Assembly: GCA_017621495.1 (NCBI GenBank)
Contig: JAGATB010000005.1
Span: forward strand, 30,778 to 94,777
Direction of reading: 5' to 3'
DNA from: Clostridia bacterium
GTDB lineage: Bacteria; Bacillota; Clostridia; UMGS1810
DNA length: 64,000 bases
A program made the position numbers and the translations under genes. Under the pieces are notes generated by a model. That model was given only the letters and a program-made list of their open reading frames with translations. It did not search any database and was not told the DNA's origin. This document shows positions 42,953-52,169 of this stretch, in pieces; the first letter of the stretch is position 1, and every line of letters begins with the position of its first letter.

Positions 42953-43393
42953 ATGAACAAAATTTTAAAAATCACAGGTATTGTTGCAGCAGTAATTGGA
43001 GTTATAGCCGTAGTGTGCTATTTTGCACCCGTTCGCGGTATAACGATGACGGATTTATCAGACAAAGAATTTTATGTGAGTGAACAGCAAGGATATATTA
43101 TGGATATCTCCGGTGGTTTATTTACAAGTGTAAGCAGCCTGCGCATAGTTTCGGATAACCCCGAAATCGCAGATATCAAATGCAGTATGGAGGGGCTTAG
43201 TATAGTAAGATATCCTGTGGTATCAATTACACCGAAGGCAGAAGGCACGATGAAATTTCACATAGAAACCAAGGACGGAAAGATAAAATCCAAAACAACA
43301 GAAATCACAGTAAAAAAAAAGCAAAGAATAAAACCGCAATCATATATAAGCAAATTCGCATACAATTGGGCATGCATTGCGGTTAGTTTTTAG
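42953..43393 (+). CDS. Small single-pass membrane or exported protein, unknown function
   Basis: 146 residues. One N-terminal hydrophobic helix (ITGIVAAVIGVIAVVCYFA) with few preceding basic residues. A beta-rich outside domain carries DKEFYVSEQQGYIMDI, RIVSDNPEIADIKC and VSITPKAEGTMKFHI, which looks like a Big-type immunoglobulin fold. The C-terminus is basic. The start is ATG 42953 with AAAGGAGAC. It lies just after a terminator hairpin that follows a structured RNA, so its expression may depend on read-through. Confidence 0.65.
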   Translation: MNKILKITGIVAAVIGVIAVVCYFAPVRGITMTDLSDKEFYVSEQQGYIMDISGGLFTSVSSLRIVSDNPEIADIKCSMEGLSIVRYPVVSITPKAEGTMKFHIETKDGKIKSKTTEITVKKKQRIKPQSYISKFAYNWACIAVSF

Positions 43394-43413
43394 AATACGT
43401 TTTAGTAATTTTC

Positions 43414-43451
43414 TTTACAAAATGTTTACATTTCTTTACAATTTTATTACA
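43414..43451. promoter_or_regulatory. Tandem TTTACA boxes (WalR-like) upstream of the M23 gene
   Basis: TTTACA at 43414, 43425 and 43435 and ATTACA at 43446, spaced 11, 10 and 11 bp. Two adjacent pairs (the first and the last) have the exact N5 gap. Read on the other strand they fit the WalR (YycF) box TGTWAH-N5-TGTWAH. They end 9 bp before the -35 of the M23 peptidase promoter, a position suited to activation. Confidence 0.55.
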
Positions 43452-43459
43452 ATTTTTTC

Positions 43460-43488
43460 TTGATTTTTCATCTTAGATGTGTTATAAT
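43460..43488 (+). promoter_or_regulatory. Sigma-A promoter of the M23 peptidase gene
   Basis: TTGATT, a 17-bp spacer, TATAAT. Confidence 0.75.
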
Positions 43489-43587
43489 ACCAAACTGTGT
43501 CCGCTTGTTTTGCTTATACAAACCAAGAAAGTAACGGTTTTAGTAAAACTCATAGAAATAAATAAAGACAAACCATGAGGTGACAAA

Positions 43588-44949
43588 ATGATATCAAGAG
43601 AAAGATTGGCAAAGCTTTGCCAATGGTTCAAAAGAAAGTCATTCGTTATATGCTGTGGTATTGCTCCGGTAATTCTTCTATCTGCTTTATTAGTAACATG
43701 CGATTTTGGATGTAATGTTATAGTCGACGGAGAAATAATAGGTACTGCCCCCTCCCGGGAGTACGTACATAATCTCATAGACAGTATAAACGAAGAGCTC
43801 GCGCCCTATCTCGGCGGCAGCGACGCAATAACGGTAACTCCCGTTACCACTCCAAAGCTTATAATCGGCAAAAGCTTTACTACCGGTCATGAGCTGGGAG
43901 AAGCATTAAAGAGTACCTGTCCATATCTGGAGACAGCCTACTCCATAAAGTCAAATGACAAAACCGTAGTAGCGTTTAAAACCGAAAAAGAAAGGCAGAA
44001 ATGCTACGATAAGTTCATTGACAACATGACTAAAGGAAGCACATCATACGAAATTCTCGACGAAATCAGCTTCAAGCACGAACTGGTACCCTACGGTATG
44101 ATTAAGTCTGGTGACAGCGCTATGAAGATGCTTTCAAGGAAATACGAATTCAACGACAAGATAACCATAAACGCCGATTGCAGATTAAGCGATGTACTTA
44201 CCGCTTACTGCATCACAGAAAGTGATTTTAAGTCTCTGAACCCCAAATACAAAGAGGGCAAGCAGAGCTCGGTTAAAATCAAATCAGCCATACCCTATAT
44301 ACGCGTGGTTTCTTCTCAGAGTGTCACAGAGAAAACTCTCATAAAGCACTCTATAAAATATGAAGCTGATGACACTATGCTGCAAGGTGAAACCAAGCTC
44401 AAAACCGAGGGTAAAGACGGTGAAATATCTACTAAAAAGACCACCTTTACAGTAAACGGTAAGTCTGTGTATATATCTACAGATGAAAAGACCGTAGCCG
44501 AAGCAGGAACACAGGTGCTCCTGTACGGTACCAAGGAACCTGCCAAAGGCACTGCCTCCGGCAATATAGCAAGGCCCGTAAACGGTGTACTTACTTCACG
44601 ATACGGCTCTCGCGGCGGCAGACAGCACAAGGGTATAGACATAGGCGGCACAGTAGGCAGCGATATCACTGCAGCAGACGGAGGCGTAGTAAGCTATGCA
44701 GATTGGGATGACAGCGGATATGGCTACGTGGTAAAGATAGACCACAAAAACGGCTACTCTACCCTATATGCACACTGCAACGAGCTATATGTCAAAAAGG
44801 GTGAAAGTGTAGCTCAGGGCGATGTAATTGCCGCACTGGGAAACACCGGCAGAAGCACAGGACCCCATGTGCATTTTGAGGTTATCAATACCAAAGACGG
44901 TTCTACCATAGACCCGCTGAAGTTTTTTGATGTGAAACCTATAGCATAA
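43588..44949 (+). CDS. M23 peptidoglycan endopeptidase with G5 domain
   Basis: 453 residues. One N-terminal membrane helix (FVICCGIAPVILLSALLVTC) anchors it with an outside domain. The middle holds a LysM-like or CAP segment and a G5 domain (VVSSQSVTEKTLIKHSIKYE ... KKTTFTVNGKSV). The C-terminal LytM/M23 domain has the zinc ligands in RQHKGIDIGG and GPHVHFEV and the conserved LYAHC. It cuts peptide cross-links in the wall during growth. The start is ATG 43588 with GAGGTG. It stands alone between a WalR-like control region and a tRNA gene. Confidence 0.9.
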   Translation: MISRERLAKLCQWFKRKSFVICCGIAPVILLSALLVTCDFGCNVIVDGEIIGTAPSREYVHNLIDSINEELAPYLGGSDAITVTPVTTPKLIIGKSFTTGHELGEALKSTCPYLETAYSIKSNDKTVVAFKTEKERQKCYDKFIDNMTKGSTSYEILDEISFKHELVPYGMIKSGDSAMKMLSRKYEFNDKITINADCRLSDVLTAYCITESDFKSLNPKYKEGKQSSVKIKSAIPYIRVVSSQSVTEKTLIKHSIKYEADDTMLQGETKLKTEGKDGEISTKKTTFTVNGKSVYISTDEKTVAEAGTQVLLYGTKEPAKGTASGNIARPVNGVLTSRYGSRGGRQHKGIDIGGTVGSDITAADGGVVSYADWDDSGYGYVVKIDHKNGYSTLYAHCNELYVKKGESVAQGDVIAALGNTGRSTGPHVHFEVINTKDGSTIDPLKFFDVKPIA

Positions 44950-44981
44950 TCAAATTTTTTCAAAAACTTTTCAAAAAACTA

Positions 44982-45010
44982 TTGACTAACAGGCAAAAAA
45001 CTGTTATAAT
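44982..45010 (+). promoter_or_regulatory. Promoter of tRNA-Ser
   Basis: TTGACT, a 17-bp spacer, TATAAT; the mature tRNA starts about 42 bp downstream. Confidence 0.8.
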
Positions 45011-45051
45011 ATTCAAGTCGGTTTACGAAGTGCGTATTCCGACTTATATAT

Positions 45052-45143
45052 GGAGATGTATCGAAGTGGTCATAACGAGCACGATTGGAAATCGTGTTGC
45101 CGTGATGAGCGGCACGTGGGTTCAAATCCCACCATCTCCGCCA
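45052..45143 (+). tRNA. tRNA-Ser (anticodon GGA)
   Basis: Acceptor stem GGAGATG pairs with CATCTCC, followed by discriminator G and encoded CCA. The anticodon stem-loop CACGATTGGAAATCGTG gives anticodon GGA, reading UCC and UCU. A long variable arm typical of serine tRNAs (TGCCGTGATGAGCGGCA) precedes the T arm, GTGGGTTCAAATCCCAC. Confidence 0.95.
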
Positions 45144-45184
45144 AAATCGACAGGTTTCGTAAGGGACCTGTCGATTTTACTTTT
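45143..45184 (+). terminator. Terminator after tRNA-Ser
   Basis: AAAATCGACAGGT / ACCTGTCGATTTT with a 10-base loop, then TACTTTTT. Confidence 0.9.
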
Positions 45185-45309
45185 TACCTATTCCCTCTTC
45201 ACTTTTTCTCAAAAAACGTGTTGCAAAGCAGAATTTTGATTCTTACAGTTTAAACCACCAACATAACCCAATCAAATAATACCTTTAAATTACAATTTTA
45301 ATTTACCTC

Positions 45310-45338
45310 TTGACTTTATGCTCAAAATAGTGTATTGT
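45310..45338 (+). promoter_or_regulatory. Promoter of the topoisomerase pair
   Basis: TTGACT, a 17-bp spacer, TATTGT. The 276-bp gap from the tRNA to the next start otherwise holds the tRNA terminator and AT-rich DNA. Confidence 0.65.
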
Positions 45339-45419
45339 AAACTACGTAGGCGCAGATTTCAAAGCACAAAATATAGATTAAATGCACGAAAAAGCGCACA
45401 ATATGTAGAGGTGAAATTA

Positions 45420-47411
45420 ATGGCAGAAAAAAAGAAAGCTAAAGCTTATGATAACGAAAGTATATCTATGCTCAAAGGTGCTGACCGCGTAAGGCTAAAG
45501 CCTGCGGTTATATTCGGCTCCGACGGCCTGGAGGGCTGTGAACACGCTGTGTTTGAGATACTCTCCAACTCCATAGACGAAGCCAGAGAGGGTCACGGTA
45601 ACGTAATCGAAGTTACCAGATATCTGGACAAGTCCATAGAGGTAGCCGACTATGGCAGAGGTATACCGGTAGACTATAACCCCATAGAGGACCGATATAA
45701 CTGGGAGCTGGTATTCTGTGAGCTCTATGCCGGCGGTAAATACAAAAACAACGACGGTGAAAACTATGAATACAGCTTAGGTCTCAACGGTTTGGGTGCA
45801 TGTGCCACTCAGTATGCTTCGGAGTACATGGATGTAACTGTGCTTCGTGACGGCTATAAATACAGCCTCCACTTTGAGAAAGGTGAAAACGTAGGCGGTC
45901 TTGGCAAGACGGAGTTCAGACACCGCCATACGGGTACCACTACCAGATGGCGTCCCGACCTGGACGTGTTCACCGATATTGACATACCAAGCGAATACTT
46001 TGAAGAAATCTTAAAGAAGCAGGCAATTGTAAACAAAGGCCTCTGCTTTAAGTATAAAAATGAGATTGCCAAAGGCGAATTTGAAGAAAAGGAATTTATA
46101 TATCAGGAGGGTATCACCGACTATGTAAAGGAAATAGGAGGCGAGGACACTCTCACGGATATCACATACATAGAGTGTGAGCGCAAGGGTCGTGACCGTG
46201 CAGACAAGCCCGAATACAAGGTTAAGCTATCTGTGGCATTCTGCTTTTCAAACAAAGCCACCCTGCTGGAATACTACCACAACTCCAGCTTCCTGGAGCA
46301 TGGCGGCTCACCGGATAAAGCTGTGTCTAATGCATTCGTGTACAGCATAGACCAGTACCTCAAAAACAACAATAAATATACCAAAAACGAGAGCAAGATA
46401 AACTTCGGCGACGTAAGAGACTGTCTGCTCCTGGTATCCAATTCATTCTCCACTATCACCAGCTACGAAAACCAGACCAAAAAAGCCATAAACAACAAAT
46501 TCATACAAGACGCCATGGTAGAATGGCTTCGCCATGAGCTTGAAGTTTATTTCATAGAAAACAAGGCAGAAGCGGAAAAAATAGCCGCTCAGGTGCTTAT
46601 AAACAAAAGAAGCCGTGAACATGCCGAAAAAGCCAGAGTTAATATAGCCAAAAAGCTGTCCGGCAGCCTGGATATATCAAATCGGGTAGAAAAATTCGTA
46701 GACTGCCGTACCAAAGATATATCACGCAGAGAAGTGTACATAGTTGAGGGTGACTCGGCTCTGGGCTCCTGTAAGCTGGGCAGAGACTCCGAATTTCAGG
46801 CTATAATGCCCATACGAGGCAAGATATTGAACTGTCTCAAGGCGGACTACGAGAAGATATTCAAAAGCGACATCATAGTAGATCTGCTCCGAGTACTTGG
46901 CTGCGGTGTGGAGATAAGCTCCAAACACAACAAAAACCTAAACACCTTCGACATAAACAACCTGCGCTGGGATAAAATCATCATATGTACAGATGCCGAT
47001 GTAGACGGTTTCCAGATACGCACACTTATACTGGCTATGATTTACCGTCTGGTGCCCTCTCTTATAAATATGGGCAAGGTTTATATAGCGGAATCGCCGC
47101 TGTTTGAGATAAATACCAAGGACAAGACTATGTTTGCATATACCGAGAAAGAGAAAGCAGACATACTCTCATCCCTCGGCAATACCAAATACACAATTCA
47201 ACGTTCAAAAGGTCTTGGTGAAAACGAACCGGAAATGATGTGGGAAACTACCATGAACCCGGAGACCAGACGACTGATACGAGTAATGAATGAAGATGTA
47301 GAGCCTACATCCACGATGTTTGACCTGCTGCTGGGAGACAACCTGGCAGACCGTAAGGAATACATCGCCACCAACGGACATCTGTATCTTGACATGCTCG
47401 ACTTAAGCTAA
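45420..47411 (+). CDS. Type IIA topoisomerase subunit B (ParE-like)
   Basis: 663 residues from ATG 45420, with GAGGTG upstream; earlier in-frame codons overlap the promoter region. The GHKL ATPase has AVFEILSNSIDEAREG, VADYGRGIPVDY and YSLGLNGLGACATQY. TOPRIM acidic residues are in YIVEGDSALGSCKLG and ICTDADVDGFQIR. The C-terminal part has RSKGLGENEPEMMWETTM. It forms the ATPase half of a topoisomerase with the next gene's product. Sequence detail (GLKV-poor, short) is closer to clostridial ParE than to canonical GyrB. Confidence 0.88.
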   Translation: MAEKKKAKAYDNESISMLKGADRVRLKPAVIFGSDGLEGCEHAVFEILSNSIDEAREGHGNVIEVTRYLDKSIEVADYGRGIPVDYNPIEDRYNWELVFCELYAGGKYKNNDGENYEYSLGLNGLGACATQYASEYMDVTVLRDGYKYSLHFEKGENVGGLGKTEFRHRHTGTTTRWRPDLDVFTDIDIPSEYFEEILKKQAIVNKGLCFKYKNEIAKGEFEEKEFIYQEGITDYVKEIGGEDTLTDITYIECERKGRDRADKPEYKVKLSVAFCFSNKATLLEYYHNSSFLEHGGSPDKAVSNAFVYSIDQYLKNNNKYTKNESKINFGDVRDCLLLVSNSFSTITSYENQTKKAINNKFIQDAMVEWLRHELEVYFIENKAEAEKIAAQVLINKRSREHAEKARVNIAKKLSGSLDISNRVEKFVDCRTKDISRREVYIVEGDSALGSCKLGRDSEFQAIMPIRGKILNCLKADYEKIFKSDIIVDLLRVLGCGVEISSKHNKNLNTFDINNLRWDKIIICTDADVDGFQIRTLILAMIYRLVPSLINMGKVYIAESPLFEINTKDKTMFAYTEKEKADILSSLGNTKYTIQRSKGLGENEPEMMWETTMNPETRRLIRVMNEDVEPTSTMFDLLLGDNLADRKEYIATNGHLYLDMLDLS

Positions 47412-47428
47412 AAGGAGGTGCTTACGAA

Positions 47429-49603
47429 ATGTATAATTCAGACCAGAAAATTACAGACACACTGAGAGAAAACTACATGCCATATGCCATGAGTGTCATC
47501 ATTTCCCGTGCACTTCCGGAGATAGACGGCTTCAAGCCATCCCACAGGAAGCTCCTGTACACCATGTACAAGATGAACCTGCTCACAGGCAACAAGACCA
47601 AGTCGGCAAACGTAGTAGGTCAGACCATGAAGCTTAACCCCCACGGTGACGGTGCCATATACGAGACTATGGTGCGTCTTACCAGAGGTAACGACTCCCT
47701 CCTCCACCCCTTCGTAGACTCCAAGGGTAACTTCGCCAAGCACTACTCCAGAGATATGGCTTATGCAGCATCCCGTTACACAGAGGTAAAGCTGGACGAT
47801 ATCAGCAAAGAGCTCTTTAAGGACATAGACAAAAACACCGTTGACTTTATGGACAACTACGACGGCACCCTGAAGGAGCCTGTGCTGCTGCCGGTAACCT
47901 TCCCCAATATATTGGTTAACCCAAACCAGGGCATAGCTGTTGGTATGGCAAACTGTGTGTGCTCATTCAACTTAAAAGAAGTATGCGACACTACCATTGC
48001 ATACCTGAAAAATCCCAAATGTGATATTACGGAGACCCTCATAGCTCCGGACTTTACCACAGGCGGCGAGCTCATATATAATAAAGAGGATCTCAGCAAA
48101 ATATACGAAACAGGCAGAGGGAGCTTCAAGGTACGCAGTAAATACCGCTATGATAAGAAAAACGGCTTCATAGAGATTTATGAAATCCCCTATACCACCA
48201 CTGCCGAAGCTATAATTGACAAGATAGTAGACCTTATAAAAGGAAACAAAATTCGTGAAATTACTGACCTGAGAGATGAAACGGACCTGAAGGGTCTCAA
48301 AATAACTCTCGACGTAAAGCGCAATACCGATGCCGATTCACTTATGCAAAAGCTGTATAAGATGACACCTCTGGAGGACAGCTTCAGCTGTAACTTCAAC
48401 ATCCTTGACGGCAATGTACCCAAGGTAATGGGTGTAAGAGAGATACTGGAGAAGTGGACAGAATTCAGAAGCAAATGCATAATCCGCAAAACCAAGTACG
48501 ATATAAACAAGCTGACACACAAGCTGCACCTTTTGGAGGGGCTCAAAAAGATACTTCTCGACATTGACAAAGCTATAGAGATAATCCGCAACACCGAGAA
48601 GGATGAAGACGTAGTACCCAACCTGATAAAAGGCTTTGGCATCGATGAAATTCAGGCGGAATACGTAGCTGATATCAAACTGCGTAATCTTAATAAACAA
48701 TACATCCTAAACCGTCTGGACGATATAGAAGACCTCATAGCAGAGCTGGATAAGCTGGACAAAATAGTTAAAGACCCCAAAGAGGTTAAAAAGATAATCA
48801 TATCCGAGCTTAAAGAAATAAGCAAAAAATACGGCGTAGACCGCAGAACCACCATACTGGCAGAAGATGAGGCAGAGGTATACAACGAGGCTGAAAGCAT
48901 AGATAACTACAATCTGAGAGTGTTCCTCACATCGGACAACTATCTAAAGAAGATATCTCACGTGTCTCTGCGTTCCAGTGGTGCTCAAAAGATGAAGGAT
49001 GACGCCCACATGATATGCGAATGGGATACCACCAACGTAAGCGACCTGGTGCTCATAAGCGATATGCACAATGCATACAAGGTGAAGCTCTACGATATAG
49101 CCGATTGCAAGGCAAGCGACTGGGGACACTTCCTGCCGAATATAATCGAAATGGAACCCGGCGAAAGAATAGTGTACGCAGTACCCACCAACGATTACAA
49201 GGGCTCTATGCTCTATGTATTTGAAAACGGCAGAGCTGCCAAGATACCATTCAACAGCTACGAAACCAAGACAAACCGCAAGAAGCTCATAAATGCTTAT
49301 TGCAAGAAATACCCCTTGGTGGATGTGAAGTACCTTGCCGAGGATACCGACATAGTACTCTACACCAACCTGGACAAGGTAGTGGTATTCAACACTGCCT
49401 CCGTACCGGAAAAAATTGTGCGTGACACCCAAGGTGTGATAGTGATGAACCTTAAGAAAAAGAGCATCCTGTCCAAGGTGAAGCTGCTGAGCGAAGTATC
49501 CTTCACCAATCCGGATTACTACAGAGCTAAGAATATACCGGCTGCCGGATATTATCTTAAGGACGAGGATAATACAGAAAGTGAACAGACAAGCTTATTT
49601 TAA
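47429..49603 (+). CDS. Type IIA topoisomerase subunit A (ParC-like)
   Basis: 724 residues with AAAGGAGGTG before ATG 47429, 17 bp after the B subunit. The winged-helix DNA-cleavage domain has GFKPSHRKLLYTMYKM and the catalytic Tyr117 in AASRYTEVKL, with PHGDGAIYETMVRLT before it. A long coiled-coil arm (about 330-500) follows. The C-terminal domain is short, with GAQKMKDDAH in place of a GyrA box (QRRGGKG). Lack of that box and the length below about 800 argue for decatenation/relaxation (ParC) rather than gyrase. A strong terminator follows. Confidence 0.87.
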   Translation: MYNSDQKITDTLRENYMPYAMSVIISRALPEIDGFKPSHRKLLYTMYKMNLLTGNKTKSANVVGQTMKLNPHGDGAIYETMVRLTRGNDSLLHPFVDSKGNFAKHYSRDMAYAASRYTEVKLDDISKELFKDIDKNTVDFMDNYDGTLKEPVLLPVTFPNILVNPNQGIAVGMANCVCSFNLKEVCDTTIAYLKNPKCDITETLIAPDFTTGGELIYNKEDLSKIYETGRGSFKVRSKYRYDKKNGFIEIYEIPYTTTAEAIIDKIVDLIKGNKIREITDLRDETDLKGLKITLDVKRNTDADSLMQKLYKMTPLEDSFSCNFNILDGNVPKVMGVREILEKWTEFRSKCIIRKTKYDINKLTHKLHLLEGLKKILLDIDKAIEIIRNTEKDEDVVPNLIKGFGIDEIQAEYVADIKLRNLNKQYILNRLDDIEDLIAELDKLDKIVKDPKEVKKIIISELKEISKKYGVDRRTTILAEDEAEVYNEAESIDNYNLRVFLTSDNYLKKISHVSLRSSGAQKMKDDAHMICEWDTTNVSDLVLISDMHNAYKVKLYDIADCKASDWGHFLPNIIEMEPGERIVYAVPTNDYKGSMLYVFENGRAAKIPFNSYETKTNRKKLINAYCKKYPLVDVKYLAEDTDIVLYTNLDKVVVFNTASVPEKIVRDTQGVIVMNLKKKSILSKVKLLSEVSFTNPDYYRAKNIPAAGYYLKDEDNTESEQTSLF

Positions 49604-49610
49604 ACACTAA

Positions 49611-49650
49611 AAACCAATGCCCCGAAGACATCATCCCGGGGCATTGGTTT
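49611..49650. terminator. Bidirectional terminator between convergent genes
   Basis: ACCAATGCCCCG / CGGGGCATTGGT, a 12-bp stem with a 12-base loop, flanked by A and T runs. It serves the topoisomerase pair (plus) and the binding-protein gene (minus). Confidence 0.9.
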
Positions 49651-49652
49651 TA

Positions 49653-51308
49653 TCATTTAACCTCAATATATATTTCACCGATATCGGCATACAGGTTTGT
49701 CAGGTTAGGTTTTATCTTGCCTTTTACTCTTGTATTTACAAACATCGCCTCATTCATATGATACAGAGGTATCTGGGGAACGTTTTCTTTGAAAAATATT
49801 CTCAGATTATTGTATGCTACCTTCATGGCTTCGGTATCTTTGGCTGAGTTTATATTGCTGATGATATCATCAAGCTTTGAATCTTTATAATCACATATTG
49901 CAGATATCTGTGATGTGGGCACGGGCTCATGGATTTCATCCGGGATATCGGCTTCATCGCCGGACTCGGTATCGGCGGAGGTATCCTTATCATCTACCTT
50001 TACCACCATATCCTCTGCATTGGGTGCTGCAGTCTGCGGTGCACGGTCAAACATAAAGCTAAGGTCGCAGTCGCGGCGCATATCCACCTCGCCTACATAG
50101 AGCTGATAATCACCCGTCTCTATCTTACGGCAATAGGTCTCGAAATCCACCTTGGTGAGCTTTACCTTGACGCCGGCTTCTTCAAGGATAGTTTTGGCAT
50201 AGAGTGCCATCTCCTCTTTACGTACACTCTCTTCATTGTACAGCATATACACTGAGAGTCTCTTGGACTTAAGCTCTGAGGGGGTAGCTTTTTTGTCGTC
50301 ATCATCACTGCGGTAGTAGCTGCCCTTGGCAGACAGTGGAGTGTCGGCAGGTGACGCATGAGAAAACATAAGTGAATCCGCTATGAATTCTTTATCAAAA
50401 AGTGCCGCTACACTGCGTCTGAGCTCCACATCAGCAAAAGCAGAGCTCGCGGTATTGATGCCTATAAAGCTGTATTTGGTGGTTGTAACCTCATACGTCT
50501 CATATTTACCTGTATGAGAATACTCCCCCCAGCGTCCCCTCTCGGTGGTGATAAGGTCTGTCTCACCTGCATCGAAGGCATACAGGATTGCATCATTATC
50601 CTTTACATAACGTATGCAAACCTGTGGTATATACACCTTGGTATCGCCGTGCCAATGAGGATTTTTTTGCAAAACCATGCTCTCGTAGGGATTGGTCTTA
50701 TGATACATATATCTGCCTGTACCGTTCATGGTAAATGCATAATTAGGCGCTTCAAAATCCTTTGCCTTGAGCCCCGATGGCAAAATGGGAAAATCAAGGT
50801 TATTTAAAAACAGTGCCCCGGGTGAATTAAGTGTTATTACCACGGCGTGGTCTCCGTCGGCATTATATCCCTTTACGTTATCAAACACGTCTGAGTACGG
50901 GTTGTCATAGGATTGTATATACTCAAATGTGGCGATTACATCATCAGAATTAAAGGCACTGCCATCGTGAAATTTAACGTCTTTTTTAAGCTCTATGCGA
51001 AATACGGTGTTGTTTTCTGTTATTTTATATCCCGATGCCAGTACATTCTTTACCGTAAGGTCCTCATTTACTATGAAAAGTCCCTCATAAGCCAGATGCA
51101 AAAAATCCCTCACACATGAATACTGTGTAGTCAAAGGATTCAAAGTATCCGGTGAATAAGAAGCCAGATTAAGCACGCCTCCCTCAGAGGGCAATGCACC
51201 TGCATTGGCATCCAGATTGGCATCGTCCTTTTTTTGACATCCGGATAATATTATACAAAGTACCAGAGCAAGCACCGCAAGCTTGCCTGTAATCTTCTTA
51301 ATAAACAT
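49653..51308 (-). CDS. Family-5 (oligopeptide-type) ABC substrate-binding lipoprotein
   Basis: 551 residues from ATG 51308; an upstream in-frame TTG would overlap the previous gene. A lipoprotein signal has lipobox ILSGC with Cys24. SBP_bac_5 features: LNLASYSPDTLNPLTTQYS, FRIELKKDVKFHDGSAFNSD and SFMFDRAPQTAAP-like late regions. An acidic Ser/Thr insert (DKDTSADTESGDEADI) is unusual. It would capture peptides or similar solutes for an ABC importer, but no permease or ATPase gene is nearby. The start is 4 bp from the ymdB stop, so it is coupled. Confidence 0.85.
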   Translation of the reverse strand: MFIKKITGKLAVLALVLCIILSGCQKKDDANLDANAGALPSEGGVLNLASYSPDTLNPLTTQYSCVRDFLHLAYEGLFIVNEDLTVKNVLASGYKITENNTVFRIELKKDVKFHDGSAFNSDDVIATFEYIQSYDNPYSDVFDNVKGYNADGDHAVVITLNSPGALFLNNLDFPILPSGLKAKDFEAPNYAFTMNGTGRYMYHKTNPYESMVLQKNPHWHGDTKVYIPQVCIRYVKDNDAILYAFDAGETDLITTERGRWGEYSHTGKYETYEVTTTKYSFIGINTASSAFADVELRRSVAALFDKEFIADSLMFSHASPADTPLSAKGSYYRSDDDDKKATPSELKSKRLSVYMLYNEESVRKEEMALYAKTILEEAGVKVKLTKVDFETYCRKIETGDYQLYVGEVDMRRDCDLSFMFDRAPQTAAPNAEDMVVKVDDKDTSADTESGDEADIPDEIHEPVPTSQISAICDYKDSKLDDIISNINSAKDTEAMKVAYNNLRIFFKENVPQIPLYHMNEAMFVNTRVKGKIKPNLTNLYADIGEIYIEVK

Positions 51309-51312
51309 AGCT

Positions 51313-52089
51313 TTACTCACTTTCTGCAATTCGTTCCAGCTTTACTGCTTTATTGGTAACATCATCTATTGTGAGGATTGCTCCGCACAGCTTTGCCTTG
51401 CCGTCTGCGTGGTCAAACTTCTGTGGCATAGAGTACATAAACCTCTCTATTATTATGTCCGGTTTCACGCCCAATACACTCTCCGCCGCACCTGTCATAC
51501 CCAAATCCGAGATATATGCCGTACCCTTTGGCAGTATGCACTCATCAGCCGTCTGCACATGGGTATGTGTACCGAATACACAGGCTGCTTTACCATCCAA
51601 AAAGTACCCCATGGCTCTCTTTTCACTGGAAGCATCTGCGTGAAAATCTACTATTATAATATCCGTTTGGTCCTTTATAGCCTCTATTTCCTTTTCACAA
51701 GCCTTGAACGGACAATCGATATTCATTATATTCACCCGTCCCATGGCATTGATTACGCCTATTCTCTTAGAACATCTATTTATAATCACACTACCCTTGC
51801 CGGGAGTACCCTCCGGATAATTTATAGGTCGTATGACACTGTTTTCATTGGTAAAAATTTTTAATATATCCTTCCTGCCGAAGGTGTGATTACCCATGGT
51901 GATTACATCCACCCCCAAATCTATGAGGGCATCATAATCCGCATAGGACAAGCCGTTACCGCCGGATGCATTTTCAGCATTGGCGATTATCATATCTATG
52001 GATTCCCTGTCAACAATCTCCGGCAGCATATACTTAACATAATTCATACCACATTCGCCGAAAATATCTCCTATAAGTAAAATTTTCAT
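51313..52089 (-). CDS. ymdB: YmdB-family metallophosphoesterase
   Basis: 258 residues. Metal-binding motifs: LIGDIFGECG, IANAENASGGNGLS, TMGNHTFGRKD, IIVDFHADASSEKRA and VFGTHTHVQTAD, the dinuclear site of the TIGR00282/YmdB family. YmdB is a phosphodiesterase that hydrolyses cyclic nucleotides in vitro and affects biofilm choice in Bacillus. The rny-ymdB neighbourhood is conserved, and rny lies just upstream here too. A hairpin separates them. RBS GGAGG before ATG 52089. Confidence 0.92.
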   Translation of the reverse strand: MKILLIGDIFGECGMNYVKYMLPEIVDRESIDMIIANAENASGGNGLSYADYDALIDLGVDVITMGNHTFGRKDILKIFTNENSVIRPINYPEGTPGKGSVIINRCSKRIGVINAMGRVNIMNIDCPFKACEKEIEAIKDQTDIIIVDFHADASSEKRAMGYFLDGKAACVFGTHTHVQTADECILPKGTAYISDLGMTGAAESVLGVKPDIIIERFMYSMPQKFDHADGKAKLCGAILTIDDVTNKAVKLERIAESE

Positions 52090-52120
52090 ACGATGTCAAC
52101 CTCCATATCATCATCAGCCA

Positions 52121-52151
52121 AAAAGAACGGGCGATTAGTGCCCGTTCTTTT
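52121..52151. terminator. Hairpin between rny and ymdB
   Basis: AAAAGAACGGGC / GCCCGTTCTTTT, a 12-bp stem with a 7-base loop. T-rich on the minus strand, so it probably terminates part of the rny transcripts before ymdB. Confidence 0.8.
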
Positions 52152-52169
52152 GATTGATGTTTAAAAATG

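Noticed and set aside
43414..43451. The TTTACA boxes as a PhoP box
   Set aside because: Spacing would also fit PhoP, but the consensus letters and the M23 target fit WalR better; kept as an alternative only.
44982..45253. Short protein frames over the tRNA-Ser gene
   Set aside because: They run through the tRNA and its terminator and have no coding features.
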